Translations under genes and position numbers: made by a program | Notes under the pieces: generated by a model | What the model was told of the DNA's origin: nothing | Database searches by the model: none | The model's input: only the letters and a program-made list of their open reading frames with translations | Shown here: piece by piece, positions 41,542 to 49,948 of the stretch | Layout: each line of letters opens with the position of its first letter | How positions within the stretch are numbered: the first letter of the stretch is position 1 | Assembly: GCA_038530285.1 (NCBI GenBank) | Contig: JBCBCY010000005.1 | Span: forward strand, 1 to 64,000 | Direction of reading: 5' to 3' | From: JASJAR01 sp038530285 | GTDB taxonomy: Bacteria; Pseudomonadota; Alphaproteobacteria; Rhodobacterales; Rhodobacteraceae | Length of the DNA stretch: 64,000 nt

Positions 41542-42276
41542 GTGACACCTTGGGGCAAAACACGGCGCGCGCCGCGACATGCCGGCGCGGCCCTTGGCCT
41601 GGCCGCGCTGATCGCATTGCCGGCCTCGCTTGCGCAGCCGATGGGGCGCGCACCTGAGACATTGAACCTGTCGTTCGGGGCCGAAGCCTACCGCGCCTGG
41701 CCGGTGGTCTATGCGTTCTCCATCAACGGGTCGGCAAACGTCGCGCCAAAACGGGTGCGCTGCTGTCTGGGCGACGCAGGCAGTCGGGGTGTGGGCAGCG
41801 GATCGGGGATCATGGGCTTTGATGCTGGTTTTGATACCGGTGGCGGGTCGGACATCGCCGTTGATGTGATCTGGACCGAGGTGCATTCCAACCAGACGTT
41901 CCGCGGCAATATCAGCTTTTCGACCGATGACATCGACGGCTGGACCGGCGGGACGATCTATCTGCAGTATTCCTTTCGTCCGGGCGGTGAGCTTTTGGTC
42001 TATACCGATGGCCCGGCCCTGGCGGCGACCAGACCCGGCGCGGATTTGGATATACGTAACGGCGCGGATATGCGCGCCGTGCTGACAGCGCCGGGCCTTG
42101 GGCGGCCCCTTCAGCGTGAAGATTTCACCGTTCTGGCACGGCTTTGCGGCACGCCGGAGCCAGACCCGCCCGAGGGCCTATCGGATGGTCGCGCCGCATT
42201 CCCGCCTGGCGCACTGCAAACGGTCGATGCCGAGAGGAATTTGCCCCTGCCCGCTTCGAAGTGTGACCGCGGTTGA
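41542..42276 (+). CDS. Secreted protein, function unknown
   Basis: Predicted 244 residues starting at GTG (MTPWGKTRRAPRHAG...), with basic residues followed by the hydrophobic segment LGLAALIALPASLA and cleavage near residue 33. A TTG 17 codons upstream is an alternative start. The mature part has a double Cys (VRCCLGD), a later Cys pair and many Gly, Asp and Thr, as in extracellular beta-rich proteins. I recognise no family. It lies between two copies of a direct repeat, next to a second unknown secreted-protein gene. Confidence 0.5.
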   Translation: MTPWGKTRRAPRHAGAALGLAALIALPASLAQPMGRAPETLNLSFGAEAYRAWPVVYAFSINGSANVAPKRVRCCLGDAGSRGVGSGSGIMGFDAGFDTGGGSDIAVDVIWTEVHSNQTFRGNISFSTDDIDGWTGGTIYLQYSFRPGGELLVYTDGPALAATRPGADLDIRNGADMRAVLTAPGLGRPLQREDFTVLARLCGTPEPDPPEGLSDGRAAFPPGALQTVDAERNLPLPASKCDRG

Positions 42277-42290
42277 ACGCGCCTAGTGCA

Positions 42291-42341
42291 GGGCGACGCA
42301 AAGGGGAATTGGGCGTATGCAAAGTGTATGGCAGGCGTATG
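42291..42341. repeat. 43-base direct repeat, copy B, with three phased GCGTATG words
   Basis: Copy B of the repeat at 41395 carries GCGTATG, GTGTATG and GCGTATG at 42313, 42324 and 42335, again exactly 11 bases apart. It lies 896 bases from copy A on the same strand, just after the end of the unknown secreted-protein gene. Confidence 0.6.
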
Positions 42342-42477
42342 GCGGGAGAAACACGGGTCGAGTCAAGCGAGCTCAAGAGCATATGCCCTTTATAGGAACA
42401 AAATACATGGCGATCGCGCAGCGACAACATGGGTTAACGAGTTCATCGGCGAACTCGGGGTAACGCCGTCCTTTGAC

Positions 42478-43248
42478 CTAGTGGTGCCGTTTAAACGTGC
42501 CAAAACCAATTTGAAAATTAAAACTAAAAACCGGCTCTGTGATGTAGCCTGGGAACGCGCCGGGTGACAGGAACTCTAAGATAGGCTCAATCGGCCAACG
42601 CGGACGCCGTATTTGAGATACCAACAACTTGGAGGGCTCATCTCCGATCAGGGTCGTAGAAAAGAAGTAGTCGTTTGGGTCTATTGAACTTTCAGGCTTT
42701 TCCAGAACAACAACATTGCCAACTGGAACTGTTGCAAACGTCAATGAGGAAAATTTGCCTGCCGGAGGGAGTGAACGGTTCTCCTCGCGGGTAATCTCAA
42801 CGACGTTTTCGCTGTTTGGAATGCATCCGGCATCAAGGTCGTCGCAATCGAAACGGTAATAGCGAAGGTAGCCATCTAAAAAGCCACGGTCCAGAAGGGT
42901 AAAACTATCGGGCAGAACCTCATAAAACTCATCAATGAATTCTGAGAAATTGCGCACAAAGTCGGTACCGCCGCCTGGGAGCGGGGTTCGATCCAGACTT
43001 GCTAGAGTATCTTGGCTGCGAGAATCTTGTATATTGTGAAACCCGGAAACCGGCTTTAGCGGCCCAAAAAGCTCCTCCGCCCGGGCCATATCCATCGTGC
43101 CATTATCGCAAATCAAGCCGAGGAAATGGGTTCCGTTTGTACAGGGTTCCCGCGCCGCGACAGGTGCCGCAACGACGCATGAAACCGCCAGTGCTGGCAG
43201 AAAAAACCGCTTGATCGCAAAATCTCCGCACAATTCCGAAACGGCCAC
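42478..43248 (-). CDS. Secreted protein, function unknown, in an AT-rich patch
   Basis: A 256-residue protein with a signal peptide (KRFFLPALAVSCVVAAPVAA, cleavage near residue 33). The mature part has paired Cys (PCTNG with LICDNG; FDCDDLDAGCIPN), suggesting disulfides in the periplasm or outside the cell. No family is recognised. Sampled lines are near 40-50% GC against about 62-65% in neighbours, which suggests recent transfer. It lies between the 42291 repeat and aglK. Confidence 0.6.
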   Translation of the reverse strand: MAVSELCGDFAIKRFFLPALAVSCVVAAPVAAREPCTNGTHFLGLICDNGTMDMARAEELFGPLKPVSGFHNIQDSRSQDTLASLDRTPLPGGGTDFVRNFSEFIDEFYEVLPDSFTLLDRGFLDGYLRYYRFDCDDLDAGCIPNSENVVEITREENRSLPPAGKFSSLTFATVPVGNVVVLEKPESSIDPNDYFFSTTLIGDEPSKLLVSQIRRPRWPIEPILEFLSPGAFPGYITEPVFSFNFQIGFGTFKRHH

Positions 43249-43286
43249 CTGCCCTATCTAGCAAAGCGGCCGCGGAAGTCACGGAT

Positions 43287-44405
43287 CTAGTGCGGCGCCA
43301 CCGTCACGTTCTTGCCGTTCGGGAACAGTAAGCTCACGCCATCTTTGAAGATGTGCACCTTTGAAGGGTCCGCCTTCATGCGCACGGACTGGCCGCGCAG
43401 GTTCTTGTGGATGCCCGCCAGTTTGCCGATCACCGGCTCGTCGGACCCTTCGGGTTCGAAGTACAAAAGCGTCACCTCGCCCAAAGCCTCGGTGATGCCG
43501 ACATTGCCCACATAGGCAAAATCGCTTTCATCAGCGGGAATAAAGTCTTCGGGCCGGATCCCGATGCGCACGTCTGCGCCCATAAGATCAGCGCTCGACG
43601 GCACGTTCGATACCGCCGTGCCGCCGCCGGTCAGGGCTACGGTGGTCTGTTCGCCTGTGCCGGTGATCTTGCCCGGCAGAATGTTCATCTTCGGCGAGCC
43701 GATGAACTGCGCGACAAACTCGTTCTCGGGGCGTTCATAAAGATCAAGCGGCGCGCCGACCTGGGCGATCCCGCCACCGGCCAGCACCACGATGCGCGAG
43801 GCCAGCGTCATTGCTTCGACCTGATCGTGGGTGACATAGACCATGGTCGATTCGGGCATCGCCTCTTTCAGCTGGGCAATCTCCAGCCGGGTGGCGACAC
43901 GCAGGGCGGCGTCGAGATTGGAAAGCGGTTCGTCAAAGAGATAGACCTTCGGGTCACGCACGATCGACCGGCCAATCGCCACCCGCTGGCGTTGCCCGCC
44001 CGACAGCGCTTTGGGCAAACGGTCCAGCAGGCTGCCAAGCTGCAACTTTTCGGCCGCTGCAGAGACCGCTTCCTTGATCTCGGCTTCGGACTTCTTCGCG
44101 ATCCGCAAGCTGAACGCCATGTTGTCGTAGACGGTCATATGCGGATAAAGCGCGTAGGATTGAAACACCATCGCGATGCCGCGCTCGCTGGGGGGCATGT
44201 CATTGACCACCTGCCCGTCGATCTGCAACTCGCCACCGGTGATGCGTTCAAGCCCCGCGATCATCCGCAACAAGGTCGATTTCCCACAGCCCGAGGGGCC
44301 GACGAAGACAATCAACTCGCCTTGCTGAATATCAAGATCGATATTCTTCAACACATCGACGCTGCCGTATGATTTGGCGACATCCGTCAGTTTCAGATCT
44401 GCCAT
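43287..44405 (-). CDS. aglK: Alpha-glucoside ABC transporter ATPase
   Basis: A 372-residue sugar-type (MalK/UgpC) ATPase that powers the AglEFG importer. Walker A GPSGCGKSTLL, signature LSGGQRQRVAIGRSI, Walker B VYLFDEPLSNLD and a C-terminal TOBE domain are present. The start MADLKLTDVAKSYG is preferred to an open extension of 36 codons upstream. It is the last gene of aglEFGAK, 37 bases after aglA. Confidence 0.92.
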   Translation of the reverse strand: MADLKLTDVAKSYGSVDVLKNIDLDIQQGELIVFVGPSGCGKSTLLRMIAGLERITGGELQIDGQVVNDMPPSERGIAMVFQSYALYPHMTVYDNMAFSLRIAKKSEAEIKEAVSAAAEKLQLGSLLDRLPKALSGGQRQRVAIGRSIVRDPKVYLFDEPLSNLDAALRVATRLEIAQLKEAMPESTMVYVTHDQVEAMTLASRIVVLAGGGIAQVGAPLDLYERPENEFVAQFIGSPKMNILPGKITGTGEQTTVALTGGGTAVSNVPSSADLMGADVRIGIRPEDFIPADESDFAYVGNVGITEALGEVTLLYFEPEGSDEPVIGKLAGIHKNLRGQSVRMKADPSKVHIFKDGVSLLFPNGKNVTVAPH

Positions 44406-44442
44406 GGTTCTCCTCCCCGAGCCCCGGTTAAGTCCGCCAACT

Positions 44443-46101
44443 TCAATTTCCTGACGCGTAAAATGCTGACCAGGCCGGCAGCGTGATGCCGCCTTGCCCC
44501 TCTTCCGGCGCAAACGGCGCCGCGCTATCTATGGTCCAGCTTCCATCCGGTACGGCAGCCTGCCGCGGTGTGTCCGACAGGTTGAACGCGCAGAACATCC
44601 CTTTGCCATCATGGCTGCGGATGAAAGACAGATAGGTCTCTTCGGCATCCACAAGGTCGAACTGCCCTTTGATCAGTTCGGGCCGCATGGCCCGGTAGCC
44701 GATCATCGAACGGTAGAAATTGAGCATCGAGGCGGGATCTTTGTCCTGCACGTCGACCGCCTGGGCACGGTGGCTGTTGGCCACTGGCAGCCAGGGTTGG
44801 CCGTCTGAAAAGCCCGCCTGGGCGGTGTCGGGCGACCAGGCCATCGGGGTGCGGCAGCCATCGCGGCCCTTGAAGGTCGGCCAGAACCGAATGCCGTAGG
44901 GGTCTTGCAGGTCTTCGAAGGCCACATCGGCTTCCGGCAAGGCGAGCTCTTCGCCCTGATAAAGACACACCGACCCCCTGAGCGACAGCAAAAGGGCCAG
45001 ATAAAGCCGGTGCCCCGCATCCGACAGACCCCAGCGCGAGGTGTGGCGCGTCACATCATGGTTCGAATAGGCCCAGCATGCCCAGGAGTTCGGCGCAAGA
45101 CGCTGGAAGCGTTCAATAATTCCGGAAACACGCCCGCCCGTTGGAAAAGGTTCTGACAGAAAATCGAACCCGTAGCACATGTGCAGCCGGCTGGCGCCTT
45201 CGGTGTATTGCGCCTGAATTTCGAGGCCTTGTTGGTCGTCGCCAACCTCGCCCACCGAAGTGATGTCCTGATAGTCGTCCATGACGGCGCGCAGCTTTGC
45301 CAGAAAGTCGAGGTTTTCGGGCCGGGATTTGTCATAGACGTGGTTTTGGAAGGTGTAGGGGTTCACCGACGGCGCGATGGCGGAATTTTTCTCTTCGTTC
45401 GACAGGGCCGGGTTGTCGCGCAATTCGGCGTCATGGACGTAGAAGTTCACCGTATCGAGCCGGAACCCGTCAACACCACGGTCAAGCCAGAAGCGCGCCA
45501 CGTCCAAAAGCGCATCCTGGACATCCATGTTGTGGAAGTTCAGGTCGGGCTGTTCTTTGAGGAAGTTGTGCAGGTAGTACTGCATCCGCGCCCCGTCCCA
45601 TTCCCAGGCCGGGCCCCCGAAGATCGACAGCCAGTTGTTGGGCGGCGACCCGTCAGGCTTGGCGTCTGCCCAGACGTACCAATCGTGTTTGGCGTTTTCG
45701 CGCCCGGCCCGGCTTTCGCGGAACCACGGATGCTGGTCAGAGGTATGCGACAACACCAGATCGATCATCACCCGCAGGCCAAGCCCGTGGGCGCGCGCGA
45801 TCAGGGCGTCGAAATCACTGAGCGTACCGAACATGGGATCAACGTCGCGGTAATCGGATACGTCATAGCCGTAGTCGAGCATGGGTGAGGTGAAGAACGG
45901 CGAAATCCAGATCGCGTCCACCCCCAGCGAGGCCACATGGGGCAACCGGTCGATGATCCCCGGCAGATCGCCGATGCCGTCGCCATTGGTGTCCTGATAA
46001 GAGCGCGGATAGATCTGATAGATCACCGCCCCGCGCCACCAATCGGGATCGGCGGCCAGCACAGGGGTGTCGTCGGCTGCCATGGTGTCGGCAATGTTCA
46101 T
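44443..46101 (-). CDS. aglA: Alpha-glucosidase (GH13)
   Basis: A 552-residue cytoplasmic GH13 hydrolase that splits imported alpha-glucosides such as sucrose, maltose or trehalose. The four conserved regions are seen: DLVLSHTSDQHPWF, GFRLDTVNFY (nucleophile Asp), TSVGEVGDD (acid Glu) and YSNHDVTRH. There is no signal peptide, as expected for a cytoplasmic partner of the importer. It lies between aglG and aglK with 12- and 37-base gaps. Confidence 0.93.
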   Translation of the reverse strand: MNIADTMAADDTPVLAADPDWWRGAVIYQIYPRSYQDTNGDGIGDLPGIIDRLPHVASLGVDAIWISPFFTSPMLDYGYDVSDYRDVDPMFGTLSDFDALIARAHGLGLRVMIDLVLSHTSDQHPWFRESRAGRENAKHDWYVWADAKPDGSPPNNWLSIFGGPAWEWDGARMQYYLHNFLKEQPDLNFHNMDVQDALLDVARFWLDRGVDGFRLDTVNFYVHDAELRDNPALSNEEKNSAIAPSVNPYTFQNHVYDKSRPENLDFLAKLRAVMDDYQDITSVGEVGDDQQGLEIQAQYTEGASRLHMCYGFDFLSEPFPTGGRVSGIIERFQRLAPNSWACWAYSNHDVTRHTSRWGLSDAGHRLYLALLLSLRGSVCLYQGEELALPEADVAFEDLQDPYGIRFWPTFKGRDGCRTPMAWSPDTAQAGFSDGQPWLPVANSHRAQAVDVQDKDPASMLNFYRSMIGYRAMRPELIKGQFDLVDAEETYLSFIRSHDGKGMFCAFNLSDTPRQAAVPDGSWTIDSAAPFAPEEGQGGITLPAWSAFYASGN

Positions 46102-46113
46102 GTCAGGTGTACC

Positions 46114-47268
46114 TTACTTCACTGACCCGGCGAGAAGACCCCGCACGAGATACCGTTGCATCAAGAAAAACACTGTGAGCGGCACGATCATAGACACAAA
46201 GCCCGCCGTCGCCAGCACTTCCCAGTTGCCGCCCCGCGTGCCCAGAAGTTCGACGATCTGCTTGGTCATCACGGTGGTTTCACCGGTCGCATCTATGAGG
46301 AACACCAGTGCGACAAGCAGGTCGTTCCAGGTCCACAGGAACTGAAAGATCGAAAAGGCCGCAAGGGCCGGGAAGGACAACGGCAGGATGATTTTCACGA
46401 AGATCTGGAAATCGGTCGCGCCATCGACGCGCGCGTTTTCGATAATGTCCTTTGGCAGGCCGACCATGTAGTTTCGCAGCAGGTATATCGCCAGCGGCAG
46501 CCCAAAGCCCGTATGCGCCAGCCAGACGCCCAGATAGCCTTTGCCGATGCCGATGTTCAGATGCAGCTTCAACAGCGGGATAAGCGCCAATTGCAGCGGC
46601 ACCACCAAAAGCCCGACAACGGCTGCGATCAACAGCGCGCGACCTGGAAAATCCATCCAGGCGAGCGCATAGGCCGCGAACGCCGCAATCAGGATCGGGA
46701 TGATCGTGGCCGGGATCGTCACGGTCAATGTGTTGAAAAACGCCTTGGCCATGCCGCCGCCCGACCCGGGCGTGAAAAGCACGTTGGTATAATTCTCAGT
46801 CGTGAAGTCCGGCGGTGAGGCGGCGGTGACAAACATCCGCTGGCCACGCCCGGAGATCTGGTCGTCATTGCCGCGCCATTCGTAGGTGCCGTCGGCACCC
46901 AGCGTGAAGGTCTCGCCGTCGCCCAGATCGGCCACCTCGCCCGCCACATAGGCGTCGATTGCCCGCGAAGAGGTGCCCCAAACGGTGATTTCGCCCTGCC
47001 CGCCGGCTTCTTCGAAGACATTGCCCGTGACCACAAACACGTCGCCGTCCGCGACGCGGAAGTCATCGGGGTCCTTTGCGCGGTAGACTTCATTTATTTC
47101 AGCCGGGAACAGCGAGGCCCACCAGCCCGACGATGAAATCTGGTCCGCCGTGCGGAAGGATGACACGAAGAGCCCGAGTGTCGGGAAGACCCAAAGCGCC
47201 ACAAGGATGAAGACCGAGATGTGGACCGCCCATGTCAGACCGGATTTGGTGCCTGCGATGTTATCCAT
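46114..47268 (-). CDS. aglG: Alpha-glucoside ABC transporter permease AglG
   Basis: A 384-residue inner membrane permease. After the first membrane segment (about 13-33) comes a long periplasmic segment (about 50-165), characteristic of AglG and absent in most sugar permeases. Five further membrane segments follow, with the EAA loop ENARVDGATDFQIFVKIILPLSFPALA. It ends at the typical MQRYLVRGLLAGSVK. It is the third gene of the operon. Confidence 0.92.
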   Translation of the reverse strand: MDNIAGTKSGLTWAVHISVFILVALWVFPTLGLFVSSFRTADQISSSGWWASLFPAEINEVYRAKDPDDFRVADGDVFVVTGNVFEEAGGQGEITVWGTSSRAIDAYVAGEVADLGDGETFTLGADGTYEWRGNDDQISGRGQRMFVTAASPPDFTTENYTNVLFTPGSGGGMAKAFFNTLTVTIPATIIPILIAAFAAYALAWMDFPGRALLIAAVVGLLVVPLQLALIPLLKLHLNIGIGKGYLGVWLAHTGFGLPLAIYLLRNYMVGLPKDIIENARVDGATDFQIFVKIILPLSFPALAAFSIFQFLWTWNDLLVALVFLIDATGETTVMTKQIVELLGTRGGNWEVLATAGFVSMIVPLTVFFLMQRYLVRGLLAGSVK

Positions 47269-47295
47269 GATGTTTTCCCATGCGGTCGAGGGCCA

Positions 47296-48294
47296 TCAGC
47301 GCATCTCCTTGCGGGCGTTGTAGACGTTCCAGATCAGGATCGGGGACACCAGCAGCATGATCACGATCGCTGCGGCTGACCCCACGCCCCAATCGCTGGC
47401 ACGGAACAGCTTGTCGTACATGTAATTGGCCAGAACCTGGGTTTCCCATTGCCCGTTGGTCATCGCAAAGACGATGTCGAAGACTTTCAGGACAGTCAGA
47501 GTGATCGTCGTCCAGACCACCACGATGGTCGGCATGATCTGGGGGACCTTGATCTTGAAGAAAATCTGAAACGGCCCCGCCCCGTCGATGATCGCGGCCT
47601 CAACCGTTTCTTCGGGGATGCCGCGCAGGGCCGCCGACAGGATGACCATCGCAAAGCCGGTCTGGATCCACACCAGCACGATCATCAGGAAAAAGTTGTT
47701 CCAGAACGGGATGGTCAGCCAATTCTGCACCTCACCGCCAAGGTTCACCACGATGGCATTGATGATGCCGATTTGGGCCACATCATCGGGGCGGGCTTCA
47801 TAGACCAGCTTCCAGATCACGCCCGCGCCCACAAACGAAATCGCCATGGGCATGAAAATCAGGGATTTTGCCAGGTTGCCCCAGCCGATCCGGTCCGTGA
47901 GTTGTGCCGCCAAAAGGCCAAAGGCGGTCGACATGGCGGGCACCACGATGAGCCACAGCATGTTGTTGCGCATGGCTTCCCAGAATTTGGCTTCCGACAT
48001 CATCTGGGTGTAATTGTCGAAGCCGACGAAGGCATTGCCGGCATCGCGGTCCAGAAACGACAGCCGCAGCGTTTCGACCACCGGGTAGGCCAGATAGAGC
48101 CCCAGCGCGAAAATCGCAGGAAACAGGAACACCCAGGGCCGGATCATATTGGCGCGGTTGATATTGCGCCCAGCGTTCGGCCCTTTTCCGGGAAAGAGAA
48201 CCTTATCAAGGAGTTGGTTGGCGAAGTAGAAGTACCCAACACAGGCACCGACACCGATCACGATGGTCAACAGACCCTGTATCGCAGGATGCAT
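47296..48294 (-). CDS. aglF: Alpha-glucoside ABC transporter permease AglF
   Basis: A 332-residue inner membrane permease with an extra N-terminal membrane segment (GLLTIVIGVGACVGYFYFANQLL) before the usual six. The EAA loop reads ETVEAAIIDGAGPFQIFFKIKVPQIMP. It pairs with AglG to form the channel. A stem-loop separates it from aglE. Confidence 0.92.
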   Translation of the reverse strand: MHPAIQGLLTIVIGVGACVGYFYFANQLLDKVLFPGKGPNAGRNINRANMIRPWVFLFPAIFALGLYLAYPVVETLRLSFLDRDAGNAFVGFDNYTQMMSEAKFWEAMRNNMLWLIVVPAMSTAFGLLAAQLTDRIGWGNLAKSLIFMPMAISFVGAGVIWKLVYEARPDDVAQIGIINAIVVNLGGEVQNWLTIPFWNNFFLMIVLVWIQTGFAMVILSAALRGIPEETVEAAIIDGAGPFQIFFKIKVPQIMPTIVVVWTTITLTVLKVFDIVFAMTNGQWETQVLANYMYDKLFRASDWGVGSAAAIVIMLLVSPILIWNVYNARKEMR

Positions 48295-48318
48295 CGTCCC
48301 CTCCCTGATTGTTCTGAA

Positions 48319-48350
48319 AGGGGCGGCCCGATCTTACGCCGGACCGCCCT
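48319..48350 (-). terminator. Intercistronic stem-loop between aglE and aglF
   Basis: AGGG(G)CGG-CCG at 48319-48330 pairs with CCGG-CCGCCCT at 48339-48350, with one bulge and one mismatch. On the minus strand it ends in CCCTTTC. Such a structure after a binding-protein gene often lowers downstream expression or stabilises the upstream mRNA, so that the binding protein is made in excess. Confidence 0.55.
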
Positions 48351-48362
48351 TAGACGACTGGC

Positions 48363-49715
48363 TTAGTTCGGCCAGCTTGCGTCGATCTCAGCGGCGACTT
48401 CGGCGGCGGATTTACCACCGGTGAAGTCCACCATGCCGGTCCAGAACGACCCCTGGCCCACGGCGGCAGGCATCAGGTCCGAGCCATCAAAGCGGAAGGT
48501 GGTCGCGCCCAGCATGATCTCGCCCTGCTTTCTGAGCGTGCTGTCTTTGTAGGCATCAAGGTTCACGGTGGTCAGCGGGGTCAAAAAGCCCGTCTGCGCC
48601 ATCATGATCTCATGCGCGATCGGGAGCTTGAAGAACTCCATCAGCTCATTGACGCCGTCACCGGGGTTGGTGATCGCCATCAGCGTGCCGCCGCCCAGAA
48701 CTGGGCTGCCGAGATCCTTGTCGGCAAATCCGGGCAGGTAGAAGAAGTCCGCATCTTCGCCGACGACCACATCTTCAGGGAAAAACGACGATGCAAAGGA
48801 CGCCTGGCGGTGCATGTAGCACTGCGGCGGCGAGGCGAACATGCCTTTGGGGCTGTCGCGGAAGTCGGTCGAGGCGACACCTGCGGCCCCGCCGGAGACT
48901 TTCGCGTCATCCTTGGCAAACCAGCCGAATTCTTCCATCGCGGCCAGAACTCGCTCGTCTGAGAACTTGATCTCATTGGTGACCCAGGCGTCATAGACTT
49001 CAGGGGGCTGTGTGCGCAGCATCAGGTCTTCGACCCAGTCTGTCGCAGGCCAGCCCGTGGCCGGGCCTGAGCCCAGACCGATGCACCAGGGCGTTTCGCC
49101 GTCTGCCACGATTTGCTCGGTCAGCGCTTTGAGATCTTCGAAGGTCTCAGGGACATCGTAGCCCGCATCTTCGAAGTTTTCGGGGCTGTACCAGACGATG
49201 GATTTGAGGTTCACGTTATAGAAGAAGCCGTACATCTGATCTGCACCAGAGGCGTCAGCATAGGTGCCAAGGTCGACCCAGGACGAGCCTGCGGCGTAGT
49301 TCTCGGTGACCCAGTCGCTCATGCCATCGGCCAATGGGGTCAGCTGGTCTTTGCCTGCCATCACGGCAGCAAGGCCCGGCTGGGGGAAGATGCCGATGTT
49401 GGGGGCGGAGCCGGCTTCGGCATCAATCAGGATCTGTTGTTCGAACCCGTCGGAGCCGGTGTAGACCACGTCGGCCCCGGTCGCGTCGGCGAAATAGGCC
49501 AGAACGTTGCGGAAGAAGTCATCTTCCGGTGTCAGCCAGGGGCCAAAGATCGTGACTTGGGTGCCCGACAGGTCAGGCGCGGTTGCCGCCCAGGCGTCAT
49601 AACCAGCCCAGTCAAACGGGCCCTCGCCCGGCGTGAACGCCAGATGGCCGCCCGCAAACGCTGAACCAGCCGACAGTGCTGCAATCGCCGCACCGGCGAA
49701 CAGAGACTTTTTCAT
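48363..49715 (-). CDS. aglE: Alpha-glucoside-binding periplasmic protein
   Basis: The 450-residue protein starts MKKSLFAGAAIAALSAGSAFA, a signal peptide cleaved after residue 21. The mature protein is a type 1 extracellular solute-binding protein (GTQVTIFGPWLTPEDDFFRNVLAYF, LKSIVWYSPENFEDAGYDVPETFED). It gives the importer its specificity. It is the first gene of the operon and lies behind a LacI-type palindrome at 49790. The frame is open 18 codons upstream, which is not used. Confidence 0.93.
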   Translation of the reverse strand: MKKSLFAGAAIAALSAGSAFAGGHLAFTPGEGPFDWAGYDAWAATAPDLSGTQVTIFGPWLTPEDDFFRNVLAYFADATGADVVYTGSDGFEQQILIDAEAGSAPNIGIFPQPGLAAVMAGKDQLTPLADGMSDWVTENYAAGSSWVDLGTYADASGADQMYGFFYNVNLKSIVWYSPENFEDAGYDVPETFEDLKALTEQIVADGETPWCIGLGSGPATGWPATDWVEDLMLRTQPPEVYDAWVTNEIKFSDERVLAAMEEFGWFAKDDAKVSGGAAGVASTDFRDSPKGMFASPPQCYMHRQASFASSFFPEDVVVGEDADFFYLPGFADKDLGSPVLGGGTLMAITNPGDGVNELMEFFKLPIAHEIMMAQTGFLTPLTTVNLDAYKDSTLRKQGEIMLGATTFRFDGSDLMPAAVGQGSFWTGMVDFTGGKSAAEVAAEIDASWPN

Positions 49716-49789
49716 GGATATCCTCCCAGATATTCCCGAGGCGGTCGTTCCCGCCAATTTATACGACAAACGCTGCCCGCAGAATCGGG

Positions 49790-49805
49790 TTCAAAGCGCT
49801 TTGAA
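49790..49805. promoter_or_regulatory. AglR operator upstream of aglE
   Basis: TTCAAAGCGCTTTGAA is a perfect 16-base palindrome with the central CG typical of LacI-family operators, 75 bases before the aglE start codon. Confidence 0.8.
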
Positions 49806-49923
49806 TACCGCAGCCTCGCCGACATGGGCGCACCTGTCAATCGGCTTGTGAGCCCGGTGACCACAAAAAGCACCGCGCTTGAAATTTGACGCGAGGCAAG
49901 TCTGATGTCTAAGGTCTGGGCGA

Positions 49924-49939
49924 TTGCAAGCGCTTTGAA
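49924..49939. promoter_or_regulatory. AglR operator upstream of aglR
   Basis: TTGCAAGCGCTTTGAA differs from the first operator at two positions of the left half. It ends 9 bases before the aglR start codon, so it should mediate autoregulation. The two centres are 134 bases apart, which would allow a DNA loop. Confidence 0.75.
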
Positions 49940-49948
49940 AGACACCAC

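Noticed and set aside
42286..42567. A 93-codon open frame between the two unknown secreted-protein genes
   Set aside because: It begins in the direct repeat, overlaps the 3' end of the opposite gene by 90 bases, has no ribosome binding site and its translation has no natural pattern.
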